Numbered from the stretch's first letter, positions 16,480-25,976 are shown. The stretch is DNA of 64,000 bases from Oceanococcus sp041619555 (GCA_041619555.1 JBFKDQ010000006.1:1-64000), one strand, 5' to 3'. Numbers and translations: made by a program. Notes: generated from the letters alone by a model not told the origin.

Positions 16480-18288
16480 GTGACGATCAAAGCCTTACCC
16501 TCCCATCTGATCAATCAGATCGCTGCCGGTGAGGTGGTCGAGCGGCCGGCTTCGGTACTCAAGGAATTGATGGAGAATGCCATCGATGCCGGCGCCAGCC
16601 GGATCCAGATCGAGGCGGACGAAGGCGGCATCGCCCGCCTGCAGATTCATGACAACGGTTGCGGTATCCAGCGCGCCGAGCTGGCGCTCGCGGTGACCCG
16701 CCATGCGACGTCAAAAATAGCCAGCCTGGATGACCTGGAATCTGTCGCCACCCTGGGATTTCGTGGCGAGGCGCTGCCGAGCATTGCCGCGGTGGCGGAA
16801 ATGAATCTGGCCTCGCGCTGTGCCGAGGACGAGCATGGCTGGCTGCTCGCCCTGCGTCCGGGCGAAACGCTGCCGGATCCCCGGCCACAGCCCATGCCTT
16901 GCGGCACCCAGATTACCGTCAGCAGGCTGTTTCACAGGGTGCCGGCGCGTAAGCGTTTCCTGCGTGGCGCGAAAACTGAACTGGGCCATCTGGATGCCAC
17001 TGCCAGGCGTCTGGCCCTGGGGGCGCCGGAGGTGGATGTGCGCTTCGTGCACCAGGGCAGGATGCTCTGGCATGCGCGCGCTGCAGAGGATGATGCCGCC
17101 CTGGAACAGCGAATCGCCAGCCTGCTCGGTGAGGAGTTTGTAGACCAGGCACTGCATCTGGGTTACGAGGGTCAGGGCTTGCGCCTGTCCGGCTGGGTCG
17201 CGCGACCGGCTTTTTCGCGCAGCCGGGGTGATCTGCAGCATGTGTTCATCAATGGTCGCTACATCCGCGACCGGCTTATTATCGGCGCCCTGAAAGCCGC
17301 CTACGCCGATGTGCTGCATTACAGCCGTCATCCGGCCTATCTGCTGTACCTCGAAATGGATCCTCGGGAACTGGATGTGAACGTGCATCCGACCAAGCAG
17401 GAAGTGCGCTTTCGCGAAGGGCGGCGGATCTTCGATTTCCTGCGTCGCAGCGTGCAGCAGGCGGTCGCCGGACCGGCGCCTGCGGCATTCGCAAGTCCGC
17501 CTCAGAATGCTGCGGAGCCCCAATCTGGTGCTGTGGTCGATCCGGCCGGCCCGGACGCCCCGGAGCGGCCGGAACCGGCCTCGCCGCCCGCACCGGCATC
17601 CGGTGCCGTGCGCCTGCAGTCGGGCAGCGCACAAATGCTCTACGGATCGGCTGCGCCGAGGCAATTGCTGATCGCGGAAGATGCCGTGGCGCCAACACCG
17701 CCTCTGGGTTTTGCGCTGGCGCAGATCCACGGCGTCTACATCCTCAGCCAGACCGAAACAGGCGCGGTGCTGGTGGACATGCACGCCGCCCATGAACGCA
17801 TCGTGCTGGAAGAGCTCAAGCGGCGCCTGCAAGGGCAGACTGCGGTAAGTCAGCCGCTGCTGCTGCCCAGCACCGTGAACCTGCAGGAAGATGAAGCCGA
17901 CCGCGCGGAAGAGGCCTTGCCGATGCTCGAGCGCCTGGGGCTGGATTTGCGCCGGGTCGGGCCACAGCAGCTGGAAATCCGCGCCGCGCCCGCCTTGCTG
18001 GACGGATTCGATCATGCCGCCCTGGTGCGCGATCTGGTCAGTGATCTGGGTGAGGCGGATGTCCTGGACCTGCATCGGCTGGAGTTCACGCTGGACCGGG
18101 TGCTCGGCAACATGGCCTGTAAGTCCGGTTCGGTCAAGGCCGGACGCGCACTCGACCGGATGGAAATGAACGCTTTGCTTCGGCAGATCGAACGGACGCC
18201 GCGTTCGGCGCAGTGCTGCCATGGCCGGCCGACCTGGGTGGAACTGAGCATGGATGCACTGGACAAGCTGTTTCTGAGGGGGCGATGA
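16480..18288 (+). CDS. mutL: DNA mismatch repair protein MutL with endonuclease motif
   Basis: Couples MutS mismatch recognition to strand removal. The N-terminal GHKL ATPase has E-N-A-I-D-A-G-A, D-N-G-C-G-I and G-F-R-G-E-A-L; a Pro/Ala-rich linker spans about residues 330-385. The C-terminal domain keeps D433-M-H-A-A-H-E439-x4-E444, matching the DxHA(X)2E(X)4E metal site of nicking MutL proteins, plus M-A-C-K-S and C-C-H-G-R-P. This suggests strand nicking without MutH, as in Pseudomonas. GTG start; 602 aa. miaA overlaps the stop. Confidence 0.96.
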   Translation: MTIKALPSHLINQIAAGEVVERPASVLKELMENAIDAGASRIQIEADEGGIARLQIHDNGCGIQRAELALAVTRHATSKIASLDDLESVATLGFRGEALPSIAAVAEMNLASRCAEDEHGWLLALRPGETLPDPRPQPMPCGTQITVSRLFHRVPARKRFLRGAKTELGHLDATARRLALGAPEVDVRFVHQGRMLWHARAAEDDAALEQRIASLLGEEFVDQALHLGYEGQGLRLSGWVARPAFSRSRGDLQHVFINGRYIRDRLIIGALKAAYADVLHYSRHPAYLLYLEMDPRELDVNVHPTKQEVRFREGRRIFDFLRRSVQQAVAGPAPAAFASPPQNAAEPQSGAVVDPAGPDAPERPEPASPPAPASGAVRLQSGSAQMLYGSAAPRQLLIAEDAVAPTPPLGFALAQIHGVYILSQTETGAVLVDMHAAHERIVLEELKRRLQGQTAVSQPLLLPSTVNLQEDEADRAEEALPMLERLGLDLRRVGPQQLEIRAAPALLDGFDHAALVRDLVSDLGEADVLDLHRLEFTLDRVLGNMACKSGSVKAGRALDRMEMNALLRQIERTPRSAQCCHGRPTWVELSMDALDKLFLRGR

Positions 18289-19226
18289 GTCCGGCGGCCA
18301 TTTTCCTGATCGGGCCGACCGCCTGCGGGAAGTCCGCGCTGGCCGAAGAGCTGGCGATGGCCTGGCCCATCGAACTGATCAGCATGGATTCGGCGCAGAT
18401 CTATCGCGGCATGGATATCGGTACGGCGAAGCCGGACCTGGCCTTGCGCCAGCGCATTCCGCATCACCTTATCGACATCCTGGATCCAAGCGAGGCCTAC
18501 TCCGCCGCCGCGTTCGCGCGTGATGCGCGGCAGCTCATCGGCGAGATCCATGATCGCGGACACCTGCCGCTGATCACCGGTGGCACCTTTCTTTATATGC
18601 AGGCCCTGCTGGAAGGCTTGCATGCCATGCCGGCGGCCGACCCCGTCCTGCGGGCGGAAATGGAACGCGATGCCGCTGCCCGGGGCTGGCCGGCCCTGCA
18701 TGCGGATCTTGCCGCGCTCGATGGCGCCGCGGCGGCGCGGATTCATCCGAATGATGCCCAGCGTATCCAGCGCGCACTGGAAGTGGCCCGGCTGTCCGGC
18801 CATGCGCCCACACGGGCCTGGTCCGGGGCGCGCGTTCAGCCGTGGACCGGGCCGGTTCTGAAGCTGGCGATTCTGCCGCAGGATCGGGCTCGCCTGCGGG
18901 CAGAGATCGGTGTGCGCTTCGAGCAGATGATGCAGCAGGGCTTGCTGGATGAAGTCAGGGCATTGCATGCAAGAGCGGACCTGCATGCGGATTTGCCCGC
19001 CATTCGCAGCGTGGGCTACCGTCAGCTGTGGCAGCATCTGCAGGGACGCCTCAGCCTGGACGAGGCGGTGGAGCGGGCGATCATCGCCAGCCGCCAGTAC
19101 GCCAAGCGGCAGATGACCTGGCTGCGCCGGGAATCCGGGCTGAACTTGTTGCCGCAGGCGGCGTCTGAGCGATATGACCAGGCGGTCCGAATCCTGCAAA
19201 CATTTCTCCGTAGCCATGGTGCGTGA
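18285..19226 (+). CDS. miaA: tRNA dimethylallyltransferase
   Basis: Adds a dimethylallyl group to A37 of tRNAs reading UNN codons. P-loop G10-P-T-A-C-G-K16-S, then D-S-A-Q-I-Y-R-G-M-D-I-G-T-A-K-P and S-V-G-Y-R-Q-L-W. ATG at 18285 overlaps the mutL stop (ATGA) and gives 313 aa, the usual length. An upstream open extension runs antiparallel to nothing useful and inside mutL, so it was rejected. Confidence 0.96.
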   Translation: MSPAAIFLIGPTACGKSALAEELAMAWPIELISMDSAQIYRGMDIGTAKPDLALRQRIPHHLIDILDPSEAYSAAAFARDARQLIGEIHDRGHLPLITGGTFLYMQALLEGLHAMPAADPVLRAEMERDAAARGWPALHADLAALDGAAAARIHPNDAQRIQRALEVARLSGHAPTRAWSGARVQPWTGPVLKLAILPQDRARLRAEIGVRFEQMMQQGLLDEVRALHARADLHADLPAIRSVGYRQLWQHLQGRLSLDEAVERAIIASRQYAKRQMTWLRRESGLNLLPQAASERYDQAVRILQTFLRSHGA

Positions 19227-19301
19227 TATTCTGATCCGCTTCCCCCGCGAACTTCGCGCTTTCCGTACTGCTCGATAAAAAGAAGCAGCCAGGAGTTTCT
19301 C

Positions 19302-19550
19302 ATGTCCAAAGGACAAACCTTACAAGAGCCTTTCCTCAACTATTTGCGCAAAGAACGGATTCCGGTGTCGATCTTTCTGGTCAATGGCATCAAGTTGCAG
19401 GGCCAGATCGAATCCTTTGATCAGTTCGTCGTGCTGCTCAAGAATGCGGTCAACCAGATGGTGTACAAACATGCGATCTCGACCATCGTGCCCGCACGCA
19501 TGGTCAAGCTGGATCCCCCGCCGGATGCCGGCGCTGCAGACGGCGAATAG
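19302..19550 (+). CDS. hfq: RNA chaperone Hfq
   Basis: Hexameric Sm-like protein that pairs small RNAs with mRNAs. Sm1 core (Q-G-Q-I-E-S-F-D-Q-F-V-V-L-L-K) and Sm2 motif (Y-K-H-A-I-S-T-I-V-P) are intact; N-terminal M-S-K-G-Q-T-L-Q-E-P-F-L-N is diagnostic. At 82 aa it has a short acidic tail. A CAGGAG SD precedes the ATG. Hfq also binds poly(A) made by PcnB, encoded in this window. Confidence 0.98.
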   Translation: MSKGQTLQEPFLNYLRKERIPVSIFLVNGIKLQGQIESFDQFVVLLKNAVNQMVYKHAISTIVPARMVKLDPPPDAGAADGE

Positions 19551-20867
19551 TTGTTCGATCGTCCCGAGGGGGGTGACCGTGCGTTGCTGGTTGCCCTGGA
19601 TATGCCCAGCTGTGGCGGCGAGCCTGGTCGGGAGGAGTTTCGCCGGCTTGCCGCATCGACCGGGGCGAAGCTGGTCGGCTTTGTCGGCGGCGCACGCAAA
19701 TACCCGGAGCCACGTTATTTCATAGGCGCAGGCAAGGCCGAAGAGATCGCCGAACAGGTCGTGGCCTGCGATGCGGACCTGGTGATCTTCAATCATCCCC
19801 TGAGTCCGGCGCAGGAGCGCAACCTTGAAGCGCTGATCAAGGCGCGGGTTCTGGATCGTTCCGGCATGATTCTGGATATCTTCGCGCGCCGCGCCCGCAC
19901 GCATGAGGGCAAGTTGCAGGTCGAACTGGCGCAGTTGCGCCATCTGGTGACCCGTCTGGTTCGTGGCTGGTCGCATCTGGAAAGACAGAAGGGCGGTATC
20001 GGTTTGCGCGGGCCCGGCGAATCGCAGCTGGAAATGGATCGGCGCATGATCTACGAGCGCATGCGCCAGGTCGAACGTCGCATCGAGCAGGTGCGGCGCA
20101 GCCGGGCGCTGAACCGGCAGCGCCGCCATCGCCAGGATGTGCCGCTGGTCTCTCTGGTCGGCTACACCAATGCGGGCAAGTCCACCCTGTTCGAGAAGCT
20201 GACCGGAAGCGATACCTTTGTCGCCGATCAGCTGTTCGCGACGCTGGACACGACCTTGCGCCAATTGCCTCTGGCCAACCACGAGCCGGTGATTCTCGCC
20301 GATACGGTGGGGTTCGTGCGCGATCTGCCGCATACGCTGGTGACCGCATTCCGGGCGACCCTGGAAGAAACCGCTTCGGCCAGCCTGCTCCTGCATGTGC
20401 TTGATGCCGCCGATCCGGAGCGTGACGTGCAGGAGCGGGCGGTTGAGGAAGTTCTCGATGAGATCGGAGCCGAGGACGTGCCGCGACTGGAGGTGTACAA
20501 CAAGCTGGATTGTCTGGAGAATGGGCAGCCTCGGGTGGACCGGGATGCCAGCGGACGGCCCGTGCGGGTCTGGATCTCGGCCAGCCAGAACATCGGACTG
20601 GAGATGCTCAGGTCTGCCATTGCCGAATGTCTGTACCCCGAAGTCAGGAACTGGTCCTTGCGGATCGGCGCGAGTCACGGCCGTTTGCGGTCGGAACTTC
20701 ATCGTCTGGATGCAGTCCTGGAAGAAGAATTTGACGAGAGCGGTGCCGCGCATATGCTGGTCCGCCTCGACAAGCCCCAGCTGAGCCGCATGCTGCGGGT
20801 GGCGGGTCTGGAACTGGGGGCGCTGGAGCAGCCGCCACATGGCGATATTTCTCAACGCGGCGGATAA
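19551..20867 (+). CDS. hflX: Ribosome-associated GTPase HflX
   Basis: GTPase that splits stalled or heat-damaged ribosomes. An N-terminal HflX domain with G-x-G-K-A-E-E-I and G-G-I-G-L-R-G-P-G-E-S-Q-L-E is followed by G1 G-Y-T-N-A-G-K-S-T, G3 D-T-V-G-F and G4 N-K-L-D. The start is TTG at 19551, directly abutting the hfq stop codon; it gives M-F-D-R, matching the E. coli N-terminus. With no gap and no clear SD, initiation is probably coupled to hfq. Confidence 0.94.
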   Translation: MFDRPEGGDRALLVALDMPSCGGEPGREEFRRLAASTGAKLVGFVGGARKYPEPRYFIGAGKAEEIAEQVVACDADLVIFNHPLSPAQERNLEALIKARVLDRSGMILDIFARRARTHEGKLQVELAQLRHLVTRLVRGWSHLERQKGGIGLRGPGESQLEMDRRMIYERMRQVERRIEQVRRSRALNRQRRHRQDVPLVSLVGYTNAGKSTLFEKLTGSDTFVADQLFATLDTTLRQLPLANHEPVILADTVGFVRDLPHTLVTAFRATLEETASASLLLHVLDAADPERDVQERAVEEVLDEIGAEDVPRLEVYNKLDCLENGQPRVDRDASGRPVRVWISASQNIGLEMLRSAIAECLYPEVRNWSLRIGASHGRLRSELHRLDAVLEEEFDESGAAHMLVRLDKPQLSRMLRVAGLELGALEQPPHGDISQRGG

Positions 20868-20911
20868 TATCCGGCCGCAGACACACGACTAGAAAATTAG
20901 GTAAAGGACTT

Positions 20912-22057
20912 ATGGCCTGGAATGAACCTGGATCCGGCGGCAACAAGGATCCGTGGGATAACAGCGGACCGCCCGACCTTGAAGAACTGTTGAAGAAGTT
21001 CCGAGGACGGTTTGGTGGGGGGAACACAGGGGGAGGCGATCAGCGCGGCTCTGGCGGTGGTGTGCCCAGCGGTCTCATCGGCTTGCTGGCAGGGGGAGCA
21101 TTTCTGCTCTGGCTGGCGTCCGGCTTCTATATCGTGCAACCGGCGGAACGTGGCGTGGTGATGCAGTTCGGCGCCTACCTTGCGACCGTTGGCGAAGGAC
21201 CTCACTGGCGGATTCCCTGGCCGTTCCAGACCGTTGAGAAGGTCAATGTTGACGGCATCCGCAACATCAGCGATCAGCAGGCGATGCTGACCCAGGATGA
21301 GAACATCGTGGTGGTCGACATGGCCGTGCAGTACCGGGTCAGTTCGGCAGAGTATTTTTTGTTCCGGGTCCGTGATCCCGACCTGACCCTGCGGCATGCG
21401 CTGAAAAGCGCGGTGCGCGAAGTGGTGGGCAAGAGCACGATGGATTTCATTCTGACCGCCGGGCGTGAAGAAGTCGCGCAGCGGACCGAAACCCTGCTGC
21501 AGGAGACCCTCGACAGCTATGGCGCCGGACTGATCGTCAACGAGGTCAACATCAAGGATGCGCAGCCGCCGGAGGCGGTGCAGGGCGCTTTTGCTGATGC
21601 GATCAAGGCGCGTGAGGACGAGCAACGGCTGATCAACGAGGCCGAGGCCTACGCGAACTCGGTGGTTCCCAAGGCCCGCGGCGAGGCGGCCAGAATGGTG
21701 GCCGAAGCCAGCGCGCACAAGACCCGTGCGATCGAGCAGTCCACTGGTGAGGCCAGCCGCTTCACCCAGTTGCTGGACGAATACGAACGGGCGCCCGGAA
21801 TCACGCGCCAGCGTCTGTATCTGGAAACCATGGATGCGGTGATGAGTTCGACCAACAAGGTGATTATCGACGTCGACAAGTCCAGTCCATTGCTTTATCT
21901 GCCCATGGATCAACTGACAAGTCCGCGCAATCATCCCTCGACCCTCGATACCGGGGGCGCTTTGCCCGCGGGCATTCTCAATCCGGGGCGCGAGAACCTG
22001 GACCCCTCGGCGAATCGCGGTTCACGAGCCACCTTGCGCGAGCGGGGGAAACGATAA
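20912..22057 (+). CDS. hflK: FtsH modulator HflK (SPFH/prohibitin family)
   Basis: Forms with HflC a large cage around the FtsH protease in the inner membrane. Gly/Asp/Pro-rich cytoplasmic N-terminus (M-A-W-N-E-P-G), one membrane segment (about residues 52-75), then a periplasmic SPFH domain with R-G-V-V-M-Q-F-G and a helical C-terminal region. 381 aa. Stop and hflC start are directly adjacent. Confidence 0.95.
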   Translation: MAWNEPGSGGNKDPWDNSGPPDLEELLKKFRGRFGGGNTGGGDQRGSGGGVPSGLIGLLAGGAFLLWLASGFYIVQPAERGVVMQFGAYLATVGEGPHWRIPWPFQTVEKVNVDGIRNISDQQAMLTQDENIVVVDMAVQYRVSSAEYFLFRVRDPDLTLRHALKSAVREVVGKSTMDFILTAGREEVAQRTETLLQETLDSYGAGLIVNEVNIKDAQPPEAVQGAFADAIKAREDEQRLINEAEAYANSVVPKARGEAARMVAEASAHKTRAIEQSTGEASRFTQLLDEYERAPGITRQRLYLETMDAVMSSTNKVIIDVDKSSPLLYLPMDQLTSPRNHPSTLDTGGALPAGILNPGRENLDPSANRGSRATLRERGKR

Positions 22058-22921
22058 ATGAGTAACAAGTTTCTGAGTATTCTGATTGCCGGACTGGTGG
22101 CGCTTGGTCTGCTGGCAGATGCGGCGTTTTTCGTTGACGAACGCGATCACGCGGTGGTGTTCCAACTTGGGCAGATTCGCGGCACCGAGTACGAGCCCGG
22201 ACTGCACTGGAAGTTGCCGGTGATCCAGAGCGTGCGCTACTTCGATCGTCGCATCCTGTCGCTGGACCGGCCCGCCGAGCGCTTCCTGACTTCGGAGAAG
22301 AAGAACGTCCAGGTTGATTTCTTCGTCAAATGGCGGATTCGCGATGTCGGTCGTTACTACCGGGCGACCGGTGGTATCGAGGCGACCGCCCAGGACCGCC
22401 TGGAGGACATCATCAACCGGGGGCTGCGCAACGAATTCGGTACCCGCACGATCAAGGAAGCGGTGTCCGGCGAACGTCGCGAGATCGTTGACGCACTGCA
22501 GATGAGCGCGGCCGAACGGGTCGAGGAACTGGGGATCGAACTGGTCGATGTCCGGGTCAAGCGGATTGATCTGCCGGATACGGTCAGCGAGTCCGTGTAT
22601 GACCGCATGCGTGCCGAGCGCTTGCGGGTCGCGGCGGATCTGCGGGCCCGCGGCGCGGAAGCGGCAGAAGGCATCCGGGCGGAATCGGATCGGGAGCGTG
22701 CGGTGATTCTCGCCAATGCCTATCGGCAGGCGGAAGAAACCCGCGGTGCCGGTGATGCAAAGTCAGCGGAGATCTATGCCGAGGCATTCGGTCGCAACGA
22801 AGAGTTCTACCGCTTCTATCGCAGTCTGGAGGTCTACCGCAATGCGCTATCCGGTAGCGGCGATGTGCTGGTACTGGAGCCTGATTCGGAACTCTTCAAG
22901 TTCTTCAAGCAGCCCAACTAG
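22058..22921 (+). CDS. hflC: FtsH modulator HflC (SPFH/prohibitin family)
   Basis: Partner of HflK. N-terminal membrane anchor (about residues 5-27), then an SPFH domain (F-V-D-E-R-D-H-A-V-V-F-Q-L-G) and an Arg/Ala-rich helical stretch (about 185-245). 287 aa is normal. ATG at 22058 directly follows the hflK stop. Confidence 0.95.
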   Translation: MSNKFLSILIAGLVALGLLADAAFFVDERDHAVVFQLGQIRGTEYEPGLHWKLPVIQSVRYFDRRILSLDRPAERFLTSEKKNVQVDFFVKWRIRDVGRYYRATGGIEATAQDRLEDIINRGLRNEFGTRTIKEAVSGERREIVDALQMSAAERVEELGIELVDVRVKRIDLPDTVSESVYDRMRAERLRVAADLRARGAEAAEGIRAESDRERAVILANAYRQAEETRGAGDAKSAEIYAEAFGRNEEFYRFYRSLEVYRNALSGSGDVLVLEPDSELFKFFKQPN

Positions 22922-22941
22922 CGTGAGGCTGGATCCAACTG

Positions 22942-23130
22942 ATGTGGGATGAACTGTGGCGTGCGCTGGCGCTGGTTCTGGTCATCGAGGGCATGGGGCC
23001 GTTTCTGGCCCCCGCCCGATGGCGGATCACCATGGTGCGCATGGCGCAACTCAATGAACGCAGCTTGCGCATGGTCGGCTTGGTGAGCATGGGACTGGGC
23101 CTGATCGCACTTCGAGTATTGAACAACTGA
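22942..23130 (+). CDS. Small inner-membrane protein, DUF2065 (YjeT-like)
   Basis: 62-aa protein with two predicted membrane helices (about residues 5-22 and 42-60) and the family pattern E-G-M-x-P-F-x-x-P-x-x-W-R. Between hflC and hisZ/purA it matches YjeT of the E. coli hfl locus. Function unknown. Its stop overlaps the hisZ start (TGATG). Confidence 0.85.
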   Translation: MWDELWRALALVLVIEGMGPFLAPARWRITMVRMAQLNERSLRMVGLVSMGLGLIALRVLNN

Positions 23131-24131
23131 TGCAATGGTTACTCCCCGAAGGGGTTGAGGAAGTCCTGCCACCCGCCGGCTGGGTGCTGGAAGATATTCG
23201 GCGACGTGTGCTGGATGAAATGCGGAGCTGGCAATACGAACTGATTCTGCCGCCGCTGGTCGAGCATGCCGATGCGCTGCTGTCCGGCGTGGGTTCGGAT
23301 CTTGATCTGCAGACCTTTCGGCTGACCGACCAACTCAGCGGCAGGCAGCTCGCGGTGCGTGCCGACATCACGCCGCAGGCGGCTCGCATCGATGCCCGGC
23401 ATCTGGCGCGGCATGGCGTCGCGCGGGTCTGCTATCTGGGCACCGTGATGCGGACTCGCCCGGATGAATCCGGTGGCGCGCGCTGTTTCCGGCAGCTGGG
23501 AGCCGAGATGTTCGGTGACGACACGGTCGAGGCGGATGTGGAAATTCTGCGTCTGATGCTGCGCATGCTCGAGCTATGCGGGCTGCAGCGTGTCCACCTG
23601 GATCTCGGGCATGTCGGCGTGTTCCGTGCCCTGGCGTTGGCCCTCGGGCTCAGCGCAGAGGATGAGGCGACGGTGTTCGATCTGTTGCAGATCAAGGCGG
23701 CTGGCGATCTGGCTGACTGGTGCGGCAGCCGTGGATTGGCACCGCTGCAGATCCAGGAGCTGACCGCGCTGTGTACCTTGCATGGCAGCGGCGAAGTGCT
23801 GGAGGAGGCGAGACGGCGATTCGCCCGCCATGCGAAGGTCCTGGAGGCGGTCTCTCAGCTTGAAGTTCTGCATGAGCGGGTCGGGCTGCTGCTGCCCCAG
23901 GTCCCGGTTCACATTGATCTGGCCGAGCTCAGCGGATATCGCTATCAGACCGGGGTGGTGTTTGCCGCCCTGATGCCCGGACAGGGCCGCGAGCTTGCCC
24001 GTGGTGGACGTTACAACGGTGTCGGCGCCGATTTCGGCGCGGATCGGCCAGCGACGGGATTCAGTGCCGATCTCGATCGTCTGGTGCAATTGGGTCGCGG
24101 CGCGACAGCCAAACATGGCGTGGAGAAATGA
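23130..24131 (+). CDS. hisZ: ATP phosphoribosyltransferase regulatory subunit HisZ
   Basis: HisRS-like paralogue that activates short-form HisG in histidine synthesis. Class II aminoacyl-tRNA-synthetase-like motifs are seen: motif 2-like R-A-D-I-T-P-Q-A-A-R and G-G-R-Y-N-G-V. It lacks the anticodon-binding domain of real HisRS (333 aa). Its presence implies a short HisG elsewhere in the genome, unlike E. coli. The hflC-yjeT-hisZ-purA order is seen in Pseudomonas. Confidence 0.92.
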   Translation: MQWLLPEGVEEVLPPAGWVLEDIRRRVLDEMRSWQYELILPPLVEHADALLSGVGSDLDLQTFRLTDQLSGRQLAVRADITPQAARIDARHLARHGVARVCYLGTVMRTRPDESGGARCFRQLGAEMFGDDTVEADVEILRLMLRMLELCGLQRVHLDLGHVGVFRALALALGLSAEDEATVFDLLQIKAAGDLADWCGSRGLAPLQIQELTALCTLHGSGEVLEEARRRFARHAKVLEAVSQLEVLHERVGLLLPQVPVHIDLAELSGYRYQTGVVFAALMPGQGRELARGGRYNGVGADFGADRPATGFSADLDRLVQLGRGATAKHGVEK

Positions 24132-24133
24132 GC

Positions 24134-25429
24134 ATGGGTAGACGCATTGTCGTCATCGGAAGTCAGTGGGGAGACGAGGGCAAAGGCAAGATTGTCGATC
24201 TGCTGACCGAGCATTGTGCGGCCGTGGTGCGTTTCCAGGGTGGCCACAACGCCGGTCATACCCTGGTGATCGATGGCGTTAAGACCGTCCTGCATCTGAT
24301 TCCGTCCGGCATTCTGCGGGACAAGGTGCAATGTCTGATCGGCAATGGCGTGGTGCTTTCGCCCGCCGCACTGCTGGAGGAAATGCAGGGGCTGGAAGCC
24401 CTGGGCGTTCCGGTGCGCGAACGCTTGCGCATCAGTTCGGCCTGCCCCCTGATCCTGCCCTACCATGTCCAACTGGACCAGGCGCGCGAACTGGCGCGCG
24501 GCGATGCCAAGATCGGCACGACCGGGCGGGGGATTGGTCCGGCCTATGAAGACAAGGTGGCGCGGCGTGCGCTGCGGGTCGGTGATCTGTTCCATCGCGA
24601 GCGGCTTGCGGCCAAGCTGGGCGAGGTGCTGGATTTCCACAATTTCGTCCTGCAACACTATTTCAAAACCGCGCCGGTGGACTTTCAGGAAGTGCTCGAT
24701 GCGTGCCTGGGGTATGCCGAGTGGCTGGCGCCGATGGTGGCGGACGTCACCGAGATCCTGCGTCTGGCCCAGCACGCGGGGGGCGCCATTCTGTTCGAAG
24801 GCGCCCAGGGTGCGCTGCTGGACGTGGATCACGGCACCTACCCCTATGTCACGTCCAGCAATACCACCGCCGGCGGCGCCGCCACCGGCACCGGGGTCGG
24901 GCCGCTCAATCTCGATCATGTGCTGGGGATCGTCAAGGCCTACACCACCCGCGTGGGTTCGGGGCCGTTTCCGACCGAACTGTTCGATCAGATGGGACAG
25001 CATCTGGCCATCAAGGGTGGCGAGGTCGGTGCCACCACCGGTCGGGCGCGGCGGTGTGGCTGGTTCGATGCGGTGGCCTTGCGGCGTTCGGTCTATAACA
25101 ACAGCATCAGCGGCCTGTGCATCACCAAGCTGGATGTGCTGGACGGTCTGGAGCGGATCCGTATCTGTGTCGGATACAAGGTGGAGGGGCGCGAGACCCA
25201 GACCTTGCCGGTGGGTGCTGAAGCACTGTCGGCATGTGAACCGATCTACGAAGACATGCCAGGCTGGAGCGAATCCACGGTCGGCGTGACCGAGTACGCG
25301 GCCCTGCCGGAGAATGCGCGTCGCTACCTGAGCCGTCTGGAAGAACTGCTGGAAGCGCCGATCGAGATTGTGTCGACCGGTCCGGATCGCAAGGACACCA
25401 TCATCCTCAAAGACCCGCTGCAGGTCTGA
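24134..25429 (+). CDS. purA: Adenylosuccinate synthetase
   Basis: GTP-dependent conversion of IMP to adenylosuccinate. N-terminal G-S-Q-W-G-D-E-G-K-G-K-I-V-D, G-G-H-N-A-G-H-T, G-T-T-G-R-G-I-G-P and T-K-L-D-V-L-D are intact. Two ATGs compete (24128 and 24134); the second has GGAG 8 nt upstream and yields M-G-R-R-I-V-V, like other PurA proteins (431 aa). It begins 2 bp after the hisZ stop. Confidence 0.96.
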   Translation: MGRRIVVIGSQWGDEGKGKIVDLLTEHCAAVVRFQGGHNAGHTLVIDGVKTVLHLIPSGILRDKVQCLIGNGVVLSPAALLEEMQGLEALGVPVRERLRISSACPLILPYHVQLDQARELARGDAKIGTTGRGIGPAYEDKVARRALRVGDLFHRERLAAKLGEVLDFHNFVLQHYFKTAPVDFQEVLDACLGYAEWLAPMVADVTEILRLAQHAGGAILFEGAQGALLDVDHGTYPYVTSSNTTAGGAATGTGVGPLNLDHVLGIVKAYTTRVGSGPFPTELFDQMGQHLAIKGGEVGATTGRARRCGWFDAVALRRSVYNNSISGLCITKLDVLDGLERIRICVGYKVEGRETQTLPVGAEALSACEPIYEDMPGWSESTVGVTEYAALPENARRYLSRLEELLEAPIEIVSTGPDRKDTIILKDPLQV

Positions 25430-25773
25430 GTGCGGCCCCCGGCAGCCGGGTCGGGCCCGTTCAGGGCTCTCCTGGTTCAGCTTGCTCACAGGCGTCACTG
25501 GTCGCCGGTCGACCGATCACACGGTGCGCGCCCACGCAACCATCGGGTGTGTGGAAAAGGCGGCGATCGGTTCTGGATCGGCGCAGTTGCGGTGCGAGCC
25601 GGTGCTGCCGTGAGCATCGGTTCCGTAGGATGTGATGGGGAGTCAGGCCGCTTTGCGAGATGGGCAGAACCCGGGCGCAGAGGTGCCGGGTGCCGGCATG
25701 AGACCGAATGGAGCAGGGCGGGCTTTCGTGCGCGGGCGGCCGGGCATGTCATACTGCGCCTCTGGCCGGCCGG
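25430..25773 (+). other. Intergenic stretch downstream of purA
   Basis: I see no convincing gene on either strand. The short frames here lack start signals and family resemblance. A Pro/Gly-codon-like GC-rich segment and a weak CCCGGC/GCCGGG hairpin just after purA might end its transcript, but there is no T-run. Confidence 0.5.
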
Positions 25774-25813
25774 AAAGAAAAAAGCCTTCGCTGGCTGGTA
25801 TCCAAACGAAGGC
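25774..25813 (-). terminator. Intrinsic terminator of the tRNA-Leu transcript
   Basis: The plus strand reads A-rich (25774-25783), GCCTTCG (25784-25790), 16-nt loop, CGAAGGC (25807-25813). On the minus strand this is a 7-bp stem followed by a T-run, 77 bp past the tRNA 3' end. Confidence 0.75.
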
Positions 25814-25889
25814 GATTTCAAGTCGCTTTCTCCAGGCCGGTTTTAGGAAACAAGCAGGCCAGTCAAGCGTTTGTTTTACATCTTTAAAA

Positions 25890-25976
25890 TGGTGCCGAGA
25901 AGAGGACTTGAACCTCCACATGGTTTCCCATACTAGAACCTGAATCTAGCGCGTCTACCAGTTCCGCCACCTCGGC
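25890..25976 (-). tRNA. tRNA-Leu (anticodon CAG)
   Basis: 87-nt class II tRNA on the minus strand. Acceptor GCCGAGG pairs with TCTCGGC (one G-U), discriminator A, and CCA is encoded. The anticodon stem-loop is CTAGA-TTCAGGT-TCTAG, giving anticodon CAG for CUG, the dominant Leu codon here. A long variable arm (TGG-GAAA-CCA) and a T-arm with GTTCAAG confirm the type. Confidence 0.97.

Noticed and set aside
19320..20855. Minus-strand frame of 511 codons opposite hfq-hflX
   Set aside because: Shadow of two clear genes; His/Gln/Arg-rich, no motifs.
24011..25498. Minus-strand frame of 495 codons opposite hisZ-purA
   Set aside because: Shadow of purA codon bias; no family resemblance.
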